Positions 28,563 to 38,438 of a DNA stretch of 64,000 nt are shown here, one piece after another (the stretch's first letter is position 1; each line of letters begins with the position of its first letter). The notes under the pieces are model-generated. The model searched no databases, was not told the DNA's origin, and worked only from the letters and a program-made list of their open reading frames with translations. A program made the translations under genes and the position numbers. This DNA comes from an uncultured Acidovorax sp. (lineage in GTDB: Bacteria > Pseudomonadota > Gammaproteobacteria > Burkholderiales > Burkholderiaceae_C). The DNA lies in the NCBI GenBank assembly GCA_913774625.1, contig CAJYHL010000051.1:124001-188000 (forward strand), in the 5' to 3' direction.

Positions 28563-29759
28563 ATGGATCTGCAATTCACCCCCCAGGAGGAGGCCTTCCG
28601 CGACGAAGTGCAGGCCTTCCTGAAAGAGCACCTGCCCGCCGAGCTGTCGCACAAGGTGCGCGCCGGCCTGCGCCTGGACAAGGCCGACATGGAGCGCTGG
28701 CACGCGATCCTGAACGCGCGCGGCTGGCTCGCGAACCACTGGCCCGAGCAGTACGGCGGGCCGGGCTGGAACGCCGTGCAGAAGTTCATCTTCGAGAACG
28801 AATGCGCGCTGGCCGGCGCGCCGCGCATCGTGCCCTTCGGCGTGAACATGCTGGGCCCGGTGCTCATCAAATACGGCAACGAGGCGCAGAAGCAGTACTG
28901 GCTGCCGCGCATCCTGAGCGGCGAGGACTGGTGGTGCCAGGGCTATTCGGAGCCCGGCGCGGGATCGGACCTGGCCTCGGTCAAGACCACGGCCGTGCGC
29001 CAGGGCGACCACTACGTCGTCAACGGCCAGAAGACCTGGACCACGCTCGGCCAGCACGCCAACATGATCTTCTGCCTGGTGCGCACCGACCGCGAGGCCA
29101 AGGCACAGTCGGGCATCAGCTTTCTGCTGGTGGACATGCGCTCGCCCGGTGTCGAGGTGCGGCCGATCATCACGCTGGACGGCGAGCACGAGGTGAACGA
29201 GGTGTTCTTCACCGACGTGCGCGTGCCGGCCGAAAACCTGGTGGGCGAGGAGAACAAGGGCTGGACCTACGCCAAGTACCTGCTGACCTACGAGCGCACC
29301 AACATCGCGGGCGTGGGCTTCTCGGTGGCAGCGCTGGAGAAGTTGAAGCGCGTGGCCGCCACGGTGCAATGCAACGGCCGCCCGCTCGCGCAGGACCCGC
29401 TGTTCGCCGCGCGCCTCGCCCGCGTGGAGATCGACCTGGAGAACATGAAGACCACCAACCTGCGCGTGATCGCCGCCGTCGCCGGCGGCGGCGTGCCGGG
29501 TGCGGAAAGCTCCATGCTGAAGATCCGCGGCACCGAGATCCGCCAGGAGATCCTCTCGCTCACGCGCCGCGCCATGGGCCCCTATGCGCTGCCCTTCGAG
29601 GAAGAGGCGCTGCACGCCGGCCACGAAGACCTGGCCGTGGGGCCGGAAGGCGCCGCTGCCGCCGCGGCGAACTACTTCAACTACCGCAAGCTGTCGATCT
29701 TCGGCGGCTCCAACGAGATCCAGAAAAACATCATCTCCAAGATGATCCTGGGACTGTGA
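28563..29759 (+). CDS. Acyl-CoA dehydrogenase
   Basis: GYSEPGAGSDLASVKTTAV; LLTYERTNIAGVGFSV; IFGGSNEIQKNIISKMILGL. Confidence 0.95.
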   Translation: MDLQFTPQEEAFRDEVQAFLKEHLPAELSHKVRAGLRLDKADMERWHAILNARGWLANHWPEQYGGPGWNAVQKFIFENECALAGAPRIVPFGVNMLGPVLIKYGNEAQKQYWLPRILSGEDWWCQGYSEPGAGSDLASVKTTAVRQGDHYVVNGQKTWTTLGQHANMIFCLVRTDREAKAQSGISFLLVDMRSPGVEVRPIITLDGEHEVNEVFFTDVRVPAENLVGEENKGWTYAKYLLTYERTNIAGVGFSVAALEKLKRVAATVQCNGRPLAQDPLFAARLARVEIDLENMKTTNLRVIAAVAGGGVPGAESSMLKIRGTEIRQEILSLTRRAMGPYALPFEEEALHAGHEDLAVGPEGAAAAAANYFNYRKLSIFGGSNEIQKNIISKMILGL

Positions 29760-29763
29760 CGCC

Positions 29764-30909
29764 ATGAATTTCGAACACACCGAAGACCGCCGCATGCTGG
29801 CGGACACGCTGGACCGCTTCATCGCCGGGCAGGCCGGCATCGAGCAGCGCAACCACGCTGCCTACGGCGCGCAGGGCCACAGCCCCGACCTGTACCGCGG
29901 CTTCGCCGAGCTGGGCGCGATCGGCGCGCTGTTCACCGAGGCCGACGGCGGCTTCGGCGGCGCGGGCTTCGACGTCAGCGTGGTGTTCGAGCGCCTGGGC
30001 CGCGGCCTCGTCGCCGAACCTTTGCTTGGCGCCCTGGTGGTGGGCCGCGCCGTGGCGGCGGCCGGCAGCGCCGCGCAGAAAGACGCCGTGCTGGCGCCGC
30101 TGATGGCCGGCGAGGCCGTGGCCGCGCTGGCGCACGACGAGCCGGGCGGGCACTACGAGCCGACGCGCGTGGCGGCCACCGCGCGCCGTGCGGGCGACGG
30201 TGGGGGCTGGGTGATCGACGGCGCCAAGGGCGTGGTGCTGTTCGGCGACAGCGCCGGCTGGCTGCTGGTGTCGGCCCGCACGGGCGGCGGCAGCTTCGAC
30301 GCGGCGGGCATCTCCCTGTTCCTGGTGCCCGGCGATGCCGCGGGCCTCACCCGCCAGGGCCATGGACGCATCGACGGCGGCCGCACGGCCGAACTGGTCT
30401 TCACGAACGTGGCCGTGGGCGCGGATGCGCTGCTGGGCGCGGAAGGCGAGGGCGCTGCGCTGCTGGAGCGCGCCGTGGGCTGGGGCCTGCTGGCGCTCTG
30501 CGCCGAGGCCGTGGGCGCGATGGACGTGGCCAAGGAACACACGCTGGAATACCTGCGCACCCGCAAGCAGTTCGGCGTGCCGATCGGCAGCTTCCAGGCG
30601 CTGCAGCACCGCATGGCGGACCTGCTGCTGGAGGTGGAGCAGGCCCGCTCCGCCGTCATCAACGCCGCGGCCGCGATCGACGGTACCGACCGCGCCGCAC
30701 GCGAGCGGGCGCTCTCGGCCGCCAAGTTCAGCATAGGCCGCATCGGCACGCTCGTGGCCGAGGAAAGCATCCAGATGCATGGGGGCATCGGCATGACCTG
30801 GGAGCTGCCGCTGGCGCACTATGCGAAGCGTCTGGTGATGATCGACCACCAGCTGGGCGATGAAGACCACCATCTGGCGCGCTACATCGAGTTCAGCCAA
30901 TCGGCGTAA
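29764..30909 (+). CDS. Acyl-CoA dehydrogenase family protein
   Basis: GRGLVAEPLLGALVVGRAV...EYLRTRKQFGVPIGSFQALQHRMADLLLEVEQARS...IQMHGGIGMTWELPLAHYAKRL. Confidence 0.93.
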   Translation: MNFEHTEDRRMLADTLDRFIAGQAGIEQRNHAAYGAQGHSPDLYRGFAELGAIGALFTEADGGFGGAGFDVSVVFERLGRGLVAEPLLGALVVGRAVAAAGSAAQKDAVLAPLMAGEAVAALAHDEPGGHYEPTRVAATARRAGDGGGWVIDGAKGVVLFGDSAGWLLVSARTGGGSFDAAGISLFLVPGDAAGLTRQGHGRIDGGRTAELVFTNVAVGADALLGAEGEGAALLERAVGWGLLALCAEAVGAMDVAKEHTLEYLRTRKQFGVPIGSFQALQHRMADLLLEVEQARSAVINAAAAIDGTDRAARERALSAAKFSIGRIGTLVAEESIQMHGGIGMTWELPLAHYAKRLVMIDHQLGDEDHHLARYIEFSQSA

Positions 30910-30929
30910 AACGAGAAGGAGCCAGTCCA

Positions 30930-31739
30930 ATGACGGAGACGACCGCGCCCCTGCTGCAGCGCCGCGAGGGCGCCGTGCTGGTGCTCAGCAACAACAACAC
31001 CGCCGCGCGCAACGCGCTGTCGCCCGCGTTCTATGCCGCGCTGACCGAGGCGCTGGCCGCGGCGCAGCAGGATCCCGCGGTGGGCGCCATCGTGCTCACC
31101 GGCGAAGGCGGGCACTTCTGCGCGGGCGGCGACCTGCGCCAATTGGCCAAGCGGCGCGAGCTGCCCATCGAGGAGCGCCGCGCCAGGCTGGAAGGCCTGC
31201 ACGACCTGATCCGCGCGGTGCGCGGCAGCGGCAAGCCGGTGATCGCCGCGGTGGAGGGGGCGGCGGCCGGTGCGGGCCTGTCGCTGGCGCTGGCCTGCGA
31301 CATGCTGGTGGCGGCGCGCGATGCCGTCTTCTCCGTGGCCTACGTCAAGGTCGGCCTCACGCCCGACGGCGGCGCGACGGCCTTCCTCGCCGAATTCGTG
31401 TCACGCCAGGTGCTGACGGAGCTGTGCCTGACGGGCGAGCGCATCTCGGGCGAGCGCCTGCATGCCCTGGGCGCCGTCAACCGCCTGGCCGAGCCGGGCG
31501 AGGCGCTGGCCGGCGCGCTGGCGCTGGCCGCCAGCGTGGCGAACGGGCCGCAGCAGGCCATGGCGCGCATCAAGGCCCTCTGCCTGGCGGCGCCCCAGGC
31601 CACGCTCGAAGAGCAGCTGGAGAGCGAAGCGCAGAGCATGGTGCTGTCGCAGGAGACCGAAGAGTCCCGCGAAGGCATCGCCGCCTTCCTGGAAAAGCGC
31701 GCGCCCGACTACGTGCGCCTGCGCGGCCCGGCGGCCTGA
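30930..31739 (+). CDS. Enoyl-CoA hydratase/isomerase family protein
   Basis: FCAGGDLRQLAKRREL; VEGAAAGAGLSLALACDMLVAARDAVF (crotonase). Confidence 0.92.
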   Translation: MTETTAPLLQRREGAVLVLSNNNTAARNALSPAFYAALTEALAAAQQDPAVGAIVLTGEGGHFCAGGDLRQLAKRRELPIEERRARLEGLHDLIRAVRGSGKPVIAAVEGAAAGAGLSLALACDMLVAARDAVFSVAYVKVGLTPDGGATAFLAEFVSRQVLTELCLTGERISGERLHALGAVNRLAEPGEALAGALALAASVANGPQQAMARIKALCLAAPQATLEEQLESEAQSMVLSQETEESREGIAAFLEKRAPDYVRLRGPAA

Positions 31740-31797
31740 CGCGCTTGCCCTGCCGGGTCGCGCAGGGGGCAGCGGCCACGCCGCCCGCCGCACCACA

Positions 31798-33072
31798 ATG
31801 AACGAACGAATGACTGGAGACAAGACATTGAACGCCACCACCCCTGACGCCGTTTCGCCGGACGCCATCGACTTTCCGCTGGAGGGCGTGCGCGTGCTCG
31901 ACCTCTCGCGCGTGTTCGCCGGGCCGCTGTGCGGCCAGGTGCTGGCCGATTTCGGCGCCGAGGTGGTGAAGGTGGAGCATCCCGGCCGCGGCGACGATAC
32001 GCGCGACTGGGGCATGCGCATCGGCAAGACCGAGACCACCTACTACAACAGCATGAACCGCAACAAGCGGTCGATCACGCTGGACCTGCAGAGCCCCGAG
32101 GGCGCGAAGATCGTGCACGAATTGCTGCCGCTCATCGATGTGGTGATCCACAACTTCAAGACCGGCGGCGCCGAGAAGCTGGGCCTGGGCTACGAGCAGC
32201 TCAAGGCGATCAAGCCCGACCTGATCTACTGCGCCGTGGCCGGCTACGACGTGACCGGCCCCGAGGCGAAGCGGCCGGGCTACGACCTGGTGGTGCAGGG
32301 CGAGACGGGGCTCATGGCGCTCAACGGCGAGGCCGGCCAGCCCCCGCTGAAGTTCGGCGTGGCCGTGGTGGACCTGATGACCGGCATGTACGCCGCGCAG
32401 GCCGTGCTGGCGGCGCTGTTCCAGCGCAGCCGCACGGGCCGCGGCCGCCTGATCGAGATGGCGCTCTACGACTGCGGCCTCATGGTGACCGGCTACTACG
32501 GGCTCGATGCGATGCAGCTGGGGCACGACCCGGCACGCTACGGCAATGCGCATCCGTCCATCGTGCCCTACGGCATGTTCGAGGCGGCCGATGGCCCGCT
32601 CATCATCGCCGTGGGCAACAACGCCCAGTTCGACAAGTTCTGCCGCCAGGTGATCGAACGGCCCGACATCGTGGAAGACCCGCGTTTCGCCACCAACGTG
32701 GAGCGCGCGAAGAACCGCCACGAGATCGGCCCGATGCTCACGGAGCTGATCCGCGGCTTTCCCCGCGAGGTGCTGCTCGAGCGCCTGTCGGCTTGCGGCA
32801 TTCCCTGCGGCAAGGTGGCCGGCCTGCACGAGGCGCTCACCAGCGAGCGCACGCGGCGCGGCGGCCTGCTACAGGACATGCCGCACCCCGTGGTGGGCAC
32901 CACGCCCGTGTTCGCGCCGCCTTACCGCATCGACGGCCAGCGCCTGCCCATCCGCAACGCGCCGCCCACGCTGGGCGAGGGCACGCGGGAGGTGCTGCAG
33001 CGCCTGCTGCAGATGAGCGATGCGCAACTGCACGAGCTGCAGCAGCGCGGCGTACTCACCTTGCCGGAATGA
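31798..33072 (+). CDS. CaiB/BaiF family CoA-transferase
   Basis: LEGVRVLDLSRVFAGPLCGQVLADFGAEVVKVEHPGRGDDTRDWG; NMNRNKRSITLDLQ-type motif. Confidence 0.95.
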   Translation: MNERMTGDKTLNATTPDAVSPDAIDFPLEGVRVLDLSRVFAGPLCGQVLADFGAEVVKVEHPGRGDDTRDWGMRIGKTETTYYNSMNRNKRSITLDLQSPEGAKIVHELLPLIDVVIHNFKTGGAEKLGLGYEQLKAIKPDLIYCAVAGYDVTGPEAKRPGYDLVVQGETGLMALNGEAGQPPLKFGVAVVDLMTGMYAAQAVLAALFQRSRTGRGRLIEMALYDCGLMVTGYYGLDAMQLGHDPARYGNAHPSIVPYGMFEAADGPLIIAVGNNAQFDKFCRQVIERPDIVEDPRFATNVERAKNRHEIGPMLTELIRGFPREVLLERLSACGIPCGKVAGLHEALTSERTRRGGLLQDMPHPVVGTTPVFAPPYRIDGQRLPIRNAPPTLGEGTREVLQRLLQMSDAQLHELQQRGVLTLPE

Positions 33073-33127
33073 TGGATGGATTGACTGATTGATCGACCGA
33101 CCCCACGCTCCACGGAGGACTTTCGCC

Positions 33128-33940
33128 ATGAACGCTGACATTCGCCCGCACGCCACCGCCACCGCCGCCGCCGCCGCCGCCGAGCAGGCCGGCAGCGTGC
33201 GCCACCAGGTCTCCCCCGAGGAATGGCAGACCCGCGTCGATCTGGCCGCCGCCTACCGGCTGGTGGCTCACTTCGGCTGGGACGACCTGATCTTCACGCA
33301 CATCTCCGCCCGCGTGCCCGGCGAGCCGGACCGCTTCCTCATCAACCCCTACGGCATGCTGTTCGACGAGATCACCGCCTCCAGCCTGGTGAAGGTGGAC
33401 CACCACGGCGAGCCCGTGATGCCCACCGACTACGACGTGAACCCGGCCGGCTTCCTGATCCACAGCGCCATCCACGAGGCGCGGCCCGAGGTGCAGTGCG
33501 TGCTGCACACCCACACGGCCTACGGCGTGGCGGTGTCGGCGCAGGAAGGCGGGCTGCTGCCTATCTCGCAGCAGTCCATCTTCCCGCTGGCGGGCCTGGC
33601 CTACCACGGCTACGAGGGCGTGGCGCTGAACGACGACGAACGCCCGCGCCTGGTGGCCGACCTGGGCACGCGCAACTGCATGATCCTGCGCAACCACGGC
33701 CTGCTGACCTGCGGGCGGGGCGTGCCCGAGGCGCTGCTGACCATGTACACGCTGGAATCGGCCTGCCGCATCCAGATCCTGGCGCAGGCCGGCGGCGGCG
33801 CGCTCACGCGCATTCCCGGCGAGATCATCGCCACCTCGCTGGAGCAGTCGCGGCAGGTCACCAAGGGCAAGGGCGCGGGCCTGGCCTGGCCCGGGCTGCT
33901 GCGCCGGCTGGACCGCCTCGACCCCGGCTACAAGGACTGA
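33128..33940 (+). CDS. Class II aldolase/adducin family protein
   Basis: AYRLVAHFGWDDLIFTHISARVPG; CVLHTHTAYGVAVSAQEGGL; NHGLLTCGRGVPEAL. Confidence 0.93.
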   Translation: MNADIRPHATATAAAAAAEQAGSVRHQVSPEEWQTRVDLAAAYRLVAHFGWDDLIFTHISARVPGEPDRFLINPYGMLFDEITASSLVKVDHHGEPVMPTDYDVNPAGFLIHSAIHEARPEVQCVLHTHTAYGVAVSAQEGGLLPISQQSIFPLAGLAYHGYEGVALNDDERPRLVADLGTRNCMILRNHGLLTCGRGVPEALLTMYTLESACRIQILAQAGGGALTRIPGEIIATSLEQSRQVTKGKGAGLAWPGLLRRLDRLDPGYKD

Positions 33941-34007
33941 GCTGCCAGCACCGGCCTGCGCCGGGCCCGCCGGCGTTCAGACAACGAAGAAGGAGACAGC
34001 ACGCACC

Positions 34008-35012
34008 ATGGCAGACCACCGCACCCCATCATCCCGCCGCCTTTTCCTGCAGGCCGGCTCGGCGCTGGCCGCAGGCGCCGCCGCCCTGGCGTTGCCCGTC
34101 CGGGCCCAGAGCCCGTGGCCGTCGCGGCCCATCCGCATCGTCGTTCCCTATACGGCGGGCGGCTTCACCGACCAGATGGCGCGCCTGCTGCAGGCGGGCC
34201 TGCAGCAGCGCCTGGGCCAGCCGGTCATCGTGGACAACAAGCCCGGCGCCAACGGCATCATCGGCGTGGACGCGGTGGCCAAGGCCGCGCCCGACGGCTA
34301 TACCTTCGGCGTGTTCATCGCCGCCTATGCGGCCAACACCACGCTCTACCCCAAGCTGCCCTACGACCCGAAGAAGGATTTGGCGGGCGTGTCGCTCATG
34401 GGCATCTCCCCGCTGGTGGCGGCGGTAGCCTTGAACGCTCCCTTCAAGACCCTGGCCGAGCTGGTGGCCTACGGCAAGTCGCATCCCGGCAAGATCAGCT
34501 ATGCCTCGTCGGGCACGGGCTCGGCCGCGCATCTCACCTCGGAACTGATGCGCAGCGTCACGGGCGTGGACATGGTCCATGTGCCCTACAAGGGCGCCTC
34601 GCCGGCATTGGCCGACCTGCTGGGCGGGCAGGTGCCGCTGTTCCTGGACCCGCCGCCCAACCTGATCCAGCCCGCCAAGGCCGGCAAGATCCGCCTCATC
34701 GGCGTTGCCAGCGACAAGCGCCTGGCCGCGCTGCCGGACGTGCCCACCTTCGCAGAGCAGGGCTACCCGGGCCTGGTGGGCAGCACCTGGGCCGCCATGC
34801 TGGCGCCTGCGGGTACCCCGGCGGCCACCGAGCAGCGCATGTCCGAAGAGGTGGCGCGCATCATCCGCAGCCCCGAGGTCTCGCGCCGGCTGGAGGAGAC
34901 CATGGGCACCATCCCCGAAGGATCGACCCCGCAGGAATGCGATGCCTTCATCGCCGCCGAGACCGCCAAGTGGGCCCGCGTGATCCGCTCGGCGGGCGTC
35001 ACGCTGGACTGA
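34008..35012 (+). CDS. Bug-family (TctC-like) tripartite tricarboxylate transporter substrate-binding protein
   Basis: Tat-like [66 protein letters not shown]. Confidence 0.95.
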   Translation: MADHRTPSSRRLFLQAGSALAAGAAALALPVRAQSPWPSRPIRIVVPYTAGGFTDQMARLLQAGLQQRLGQPVIVDNKPGANGIIGVDAVAKAAPDGYTFGVFIAAYAANTTLYPKLPYDPKKDLAGVSLMGISPLVAAVALNAPFKTLAELVAYGKSHPGKISYASSGTGSAAHLTSELMRSVTGVDMVHVPYKGASPALADLLGGQVPLFLDPPPNLIQPAKAGKIRLIGVASDKRLAALPDVPTFAEQGYPGLVGSTWAAMLAPAGTPAATEQRMSEEVARIIRSPEVSRRLEETMGTIPEGSTPQECDAFIAAETAKWARVIRSAGVTLD

Positions 35013-35200
35013 GTGTCCGAGGCCGCCGCCGGGGGCCGTGCTGGCGGCACGCATTCCGGCCCATGGCAAGCGGGCTCGCGGATTGCACGGCGGGGGATCA
35101 AGGTCAGCGGCTGTGCGCCGATAAGATAGGGCATGTGAGCCTCCAGCCGCCGCGCGCGTCTGGAGGCTTCGTCCCCTTTGCTCCTTTCCGGCCGCCCACC

Positions 35201-36784
35201 ATGTCACTTCACAATGCCCGTCTTTCCCTGCGCCTGGCCCTGGCCTTCGGCGCGGTCTGCCTGGTCATGTCGCTGGCGTCCGCCGTCGGCGCGTGGCGGC
35301 TCATGAACCTGCAGGATCTCGCCGACGACCTGGGCGGCCCCTCCGCAGAGCGGGCGCTGCTGGCGCAGGAGCTCGAAGCCATCGTGGTGCTGAGCGCGGC
35401 GCGGGCGGAGTCGCTGCTGGAGGTGGACAACCCGGCCTATGCCGCGCGGGTCGATGCCGACCGCAAGATCACCTCCGCGCGTTCCACCGAGGTGCGCAAG
35501 CGCCTGGAGGCGCTGGCCTACGACGACGAGTCGCGCCGCCTCTTCGCCGCCATCGACGAAGCCGGCAACGGCTTCCGCGCGGCGCGCGATGCGCTGGTCA
35601 AGCGCCGCCAGGCCGGCGAGGCGCTGCCGCCCGATGCCGTGGGCCAGCAGCTGCGCCCGGCGGCCGACCGCTATGCCGCTGCCGTGAACGCCATGGCCGC
35701 CTACCAGCGCAAGCGCGTGGCCGAGGACCGCGAAGCCGCCGGCGCCAGCGAACGCCAGGGCATCGTGCTGCTGGGTGCGGGCGTGGCGCTGGGGCTGGGG
35801 CTGAGCCTCGTCTGCGCCGTGCTGCTGTCGCGCTCGCTGCTGCGCCCGCTGGCGCAGGCATCGGACGTGGCCGACCGCATCGCCGAGGGCGACCTGACCG
35901 CCGACGTGCCGCCGCCCGTGCCGGGCAACCGCGACGAGGTGCGCGCGCTGCTGGGCCGCCTGGCCGACATGCAGGCGCGGCTGGCCGGGCTGGTCGTGGG
36001 CATGCGCGAGGCCAGTGCCTCGGTGGCGGGCGCGAGTTCGGAGATCGCGGCCGGCAACTCCGACCTGTCCGCGCGTACCGAGCACACGGCCTCCAACCTG
36101 GAAGAGATCGCCGCCAGCATGGAAGAGCTGCTGGCCACCGTGCGCCAGAGCGCCGATGCCTCCCACCAGGCCAGCGGCCTGGCGGCCTCGGCCAGCGACG
36201 TGGCGCAGCGCGGGCGCGATGCGGTCGAGCGCGTGGTGGGCACCATGAACGGCATCGCCCAGTCCTCGCGCAAGATCGCCGACATCACCAGCGTGATCGA
36301 CGGCATCGCTTTCCAGACCAACATCCTGGCGCTGAACGCGGCGGTGGAAGCGGCCCGTGCCGGCGAGCAGGGCCGGGGCTTCGCCGTGGTGGCGGGCGAG
36401 GTGCGCAGCCTGGCGCAGCGCAGCGCCACGGCGGCCAAGGAGATCGGCGCGCTGATCGCCGACAGCGTGCGCCAGGTGGGCGAGGGCACCGAGCTGGCCG
36501 ATGCGGCCGGCGGCACCATGGGCGAGATCGTGCAGTCGGTGCAGCAGGTGGCGGCCATCATCGGGGAATTGAGCACGTCGGCGCGCCAGCAGAGCGCTGG
36601 CCTGGGCCAGGTGGGCGAGGCCGTGAACCAGCTGGACCAGATGACCCAGCAGAACGCTGCGCTGGTCGAGGAATCCTCGGCCGCGGCCCAGGGCCTGCGC
36701 GCGCAGGCGCAGCAGCTGGCCGACCTGGTGGCGGCCTTCCGGCTGCCGCCGCCGGCTGGCGGCACGCCGCCCGCGCTGCGCTGA
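35201..36784 (+). CDS. Methyl-accepting chemotaxis protein
   Basis: Two TMs, HAMP, and the hairpin tip [44 protein letters not shown]. Confidence 0.95.
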   Translation: MSLHNARLSLRLALAFGAVCLVMSLASAVGAWRLMNLQDLADDLGGPSAERALLAQELEAIVVLSAARAESLLEVDNPAYAARVDADRKITSARSTEVRKRLEALAYDDESRRLFAAIDEAGNGFRAARDALVKRRQAGEALPPDAVGQQLRPAADRYAAAVNAMAAYQRKRVAEDREAAGASERQGIVLLGAGVALGLGLSLVCAVLLSRSLLRPLAQASDVADRIAEGDLTADVPPPVPGNRDEVRALLGRLADMQARLAGLVVGMREASASVAGASSEIAAGNSDLSARTEHTASNLEEIAASMEELLATVRQSADASHQASGLAASASDVAQRGRDAVERVVGTMNGIAQSSRKIADITSVIDGIAFQTNILALNAAVEAARAGEQGRGFAVVAGEVRSLAQRSATAAKEIGALIADSVRQVGEGTELADAAGGTMGEIVQSVQQVAAIIGELSTSARQQSAGLGQVGEAVNQLDQMTQQNAALVEESSAAAQGLRAQAQQLADLVAAFRLPPPAGGTPPALR

Positions 36785-36967
36785 CGCGCAACTGCGCCTA
36801 ACCCGGCGCCAGCCCCGCTCCGGCCGGAGGGCGGTTTCGCTCCATCTTTGCCTCGGCTTTACACGCCCGGGGTGCGCGGCGGGCGTCCCCCTGCCGTTGA
36901 ATACGCACTTCTCCCTTGCTCTCTCTTTATTGCTTTCTTCCTTCCAACGATGACTGGAGTGTCCGCC

Positions 36968-37333
36968 ATGCCTTCCAACCACCCTGTCGCCCGCATCCGC
37001 CGTGCGGGGGCGCTCACCCTGCTGGCGGCCGCCGCTGCCGCCGCGCTGTCCGGCTGCGTGGTGGCCCCGCCGCGCCAGGTGGTGGTGGAGCCGGGCCCTG
37101 TCGTGGTCGCGCCGATGGCGCCCCCTGCGCCCTATGTGGAAACGGTCACCGTGGCGCCCTCGCCCGTCCACGTGTGGGTAGGCGGCTTCTGGGAATGGGG
37201 CGGCGGGCGCTACGTGTGGCGCCCCGGCCACTGGGCCGCGCCGCCGCGGCCGGGCTGGACCTGGGTGCCCCAGCGCTGGGAGCCGGGCCCGGGCGGCTGG
37301 CACATGCGCCCCGGCCACTGGGGCTATCGCTGA
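36968..37333 (+). CDS. YXWGXW-repeat lipoprotein
   Basis: LSGCVVAPP lipobox; W/G/P-rich repeats VWVGGFWEWGGGRYVWRPGHW...GGWHMRPGHWGYR. Confidence 0.8.
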   Translation: MPSNHPVARIRRAGALTLLAAAAAAALSGCVVAPPRQVVVEPGPVVVAPMAPPAPYVETVTVAPSPVHVWVGGFWEWGGGRYVWRPGHWAAPPRPGWTWVPQRWEPGPGGWHMRPGHWGYR

Positions 37334-38112
37334 TCCTGACTGGCTGAGGGCGGGACCGCGTCCGCCCTGCGCCGCCGGCTCCGGGCGGGGGGCTGGGGCG
37401 TTTGCTGCGCTGAGCCGGGCTCCAGCCCCTTGAGGATCAGGTGGCAGATCAGTTCCTCCGCCCGGGCATAGTCGCTCTCGGTCAGCGCGGGCTGGCCCAG
37501 CAGCAGGGCGAACTGGGTCTGCTGGTCGGCATAGGCTTGGGTGACCGACCAGATGATGAACATCAGGTGCGTGAAGTCCACGGGCGCGATGCGGCCTTCG
37601 CCGGCCCAGCGCTGGAAGGTCTGCACGTCCTTCTTCAGCACCGGGCCCACGCGCTCGGCGATCACGCCGGCATAGCGGGGGGCGCCGGCGATCACTTCCT
37701 TGGCGAAGACCTTGGCCGCGTTGGGCCGCTCCAGCGAAGAGCGCAGCTTGGCGCGGATGTAGTTGCGCAGCGCCTGCTGCGGGTCGTCGCCGTGCGACAT
37801 CTCCTCCATGCCCGACAGCCACTGGTTGAGCACGTCGTCGAGCACGCGCAGGTAGAGCGCCTCCTTGCTCGGGAAGTAGTACAGCAGGTTGTGGCGGCTG
37901 ATGTTCACGGCCGCCGCGATGCTCTCCAGCGATGCGCCCTCGAAGCCGAACTGCGCGAACTGGCTCTCGGCTTCCGTGAGGATGGTGCGTTCCTTGTTCA
38001 GCCGCGACGCCGTGGGCGGGCGCGCGGGCGGGAGCGTGGGGGGCTCGCTGTCGTCTGTGGCGGTGCGCCCGCGCACAGGCGCGGGGCGGGTGGGCGGGGG
38101 AATTCGTCGCAT
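37324..38112 (-). CDS. TetR family regulator (RutR/PydR-like)
   Basis: ILTEAESQFAQFGFEGASLESIAAAVNISRHNLLYYFPSKEALY HTH; divergent from the pyrimidine catabolic operon. Confidence 0.88.
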   Translation of the reverse strand: MRRIPPPTRPAPVRGRTATDDSEPPTLPPARPPTASRLNKERTILTEAESQFAQFGFEGASLESIAAAVNISRHNLLYYFPSKEALYLRVLDDVLNQWLSGMEEMSHGDDPQQALRNYIRAKLRSSLERPNAAKVFAKEVIAGAPRYAGVIAERVGPVLKKDVQTFQRWAGEGRIAPVDFTHLMFIIWSVTQAYADQQTQFALLLGQPALTESDYARAEELICHLILKGLEPGSAQQTPQPPARSRRRRADAVPPSASQDQR

Positions 38113-38171
38113 TGCACCATTGTGGGATGAATGCGGGCGCTTGAAGCTGGCACGCGGCTTGCAGTTGGGTT

Positions 38172-38205
38172 TTTACCGATTGGTAAATTTTTACTGGTTG
38201 GTAAA
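38172..38205. promoter_or_regulatory. Two tandem 16-bp operators (TTTACC-GATT-GGTAAA and TTTACT-GGTT-GGTAAA)
   Basis: 38172-38187 is a perfect inverted repeat; 38190-38205 is one mismatch from it; centre-to-centre 18 bp; between the TetR gene and preT. Confidence 0.8.
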
Positions 38206-38438
38206 TTGATCAACAGGCAGGGCGACGGCATCGCCGATGACACCTGCCAGCACCCCGTGAGGCCCCCGATGAAATCTCCGCTGTCCGCACCACCGTGCGC
38301 CGGGTTCGTTGCCCGCGCATGCGTCCTTTCCCGGGCCTGGCCCGGCCGGCCGGTCTCCGTCCCGTCAGCGTGCAGCGGCGCAGGTCGCCGCGGCGCTCCC
38401 ATTTCCCTCGACTGACCCCTTCCCGCCGGAGGACCCCC

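Noticed and set aside
31462-31797. N-terminal extension of the CaiB ORF
   Set aside because: Overlaps the upstream enoyl-CoA hydratase in another frame; ATG 31798 fits the family start.
38210-38438. Short ORFs between the tandem operators and preT
   Set aside because: No conserved motif; likely 5' UTR/leader, not called as genes.
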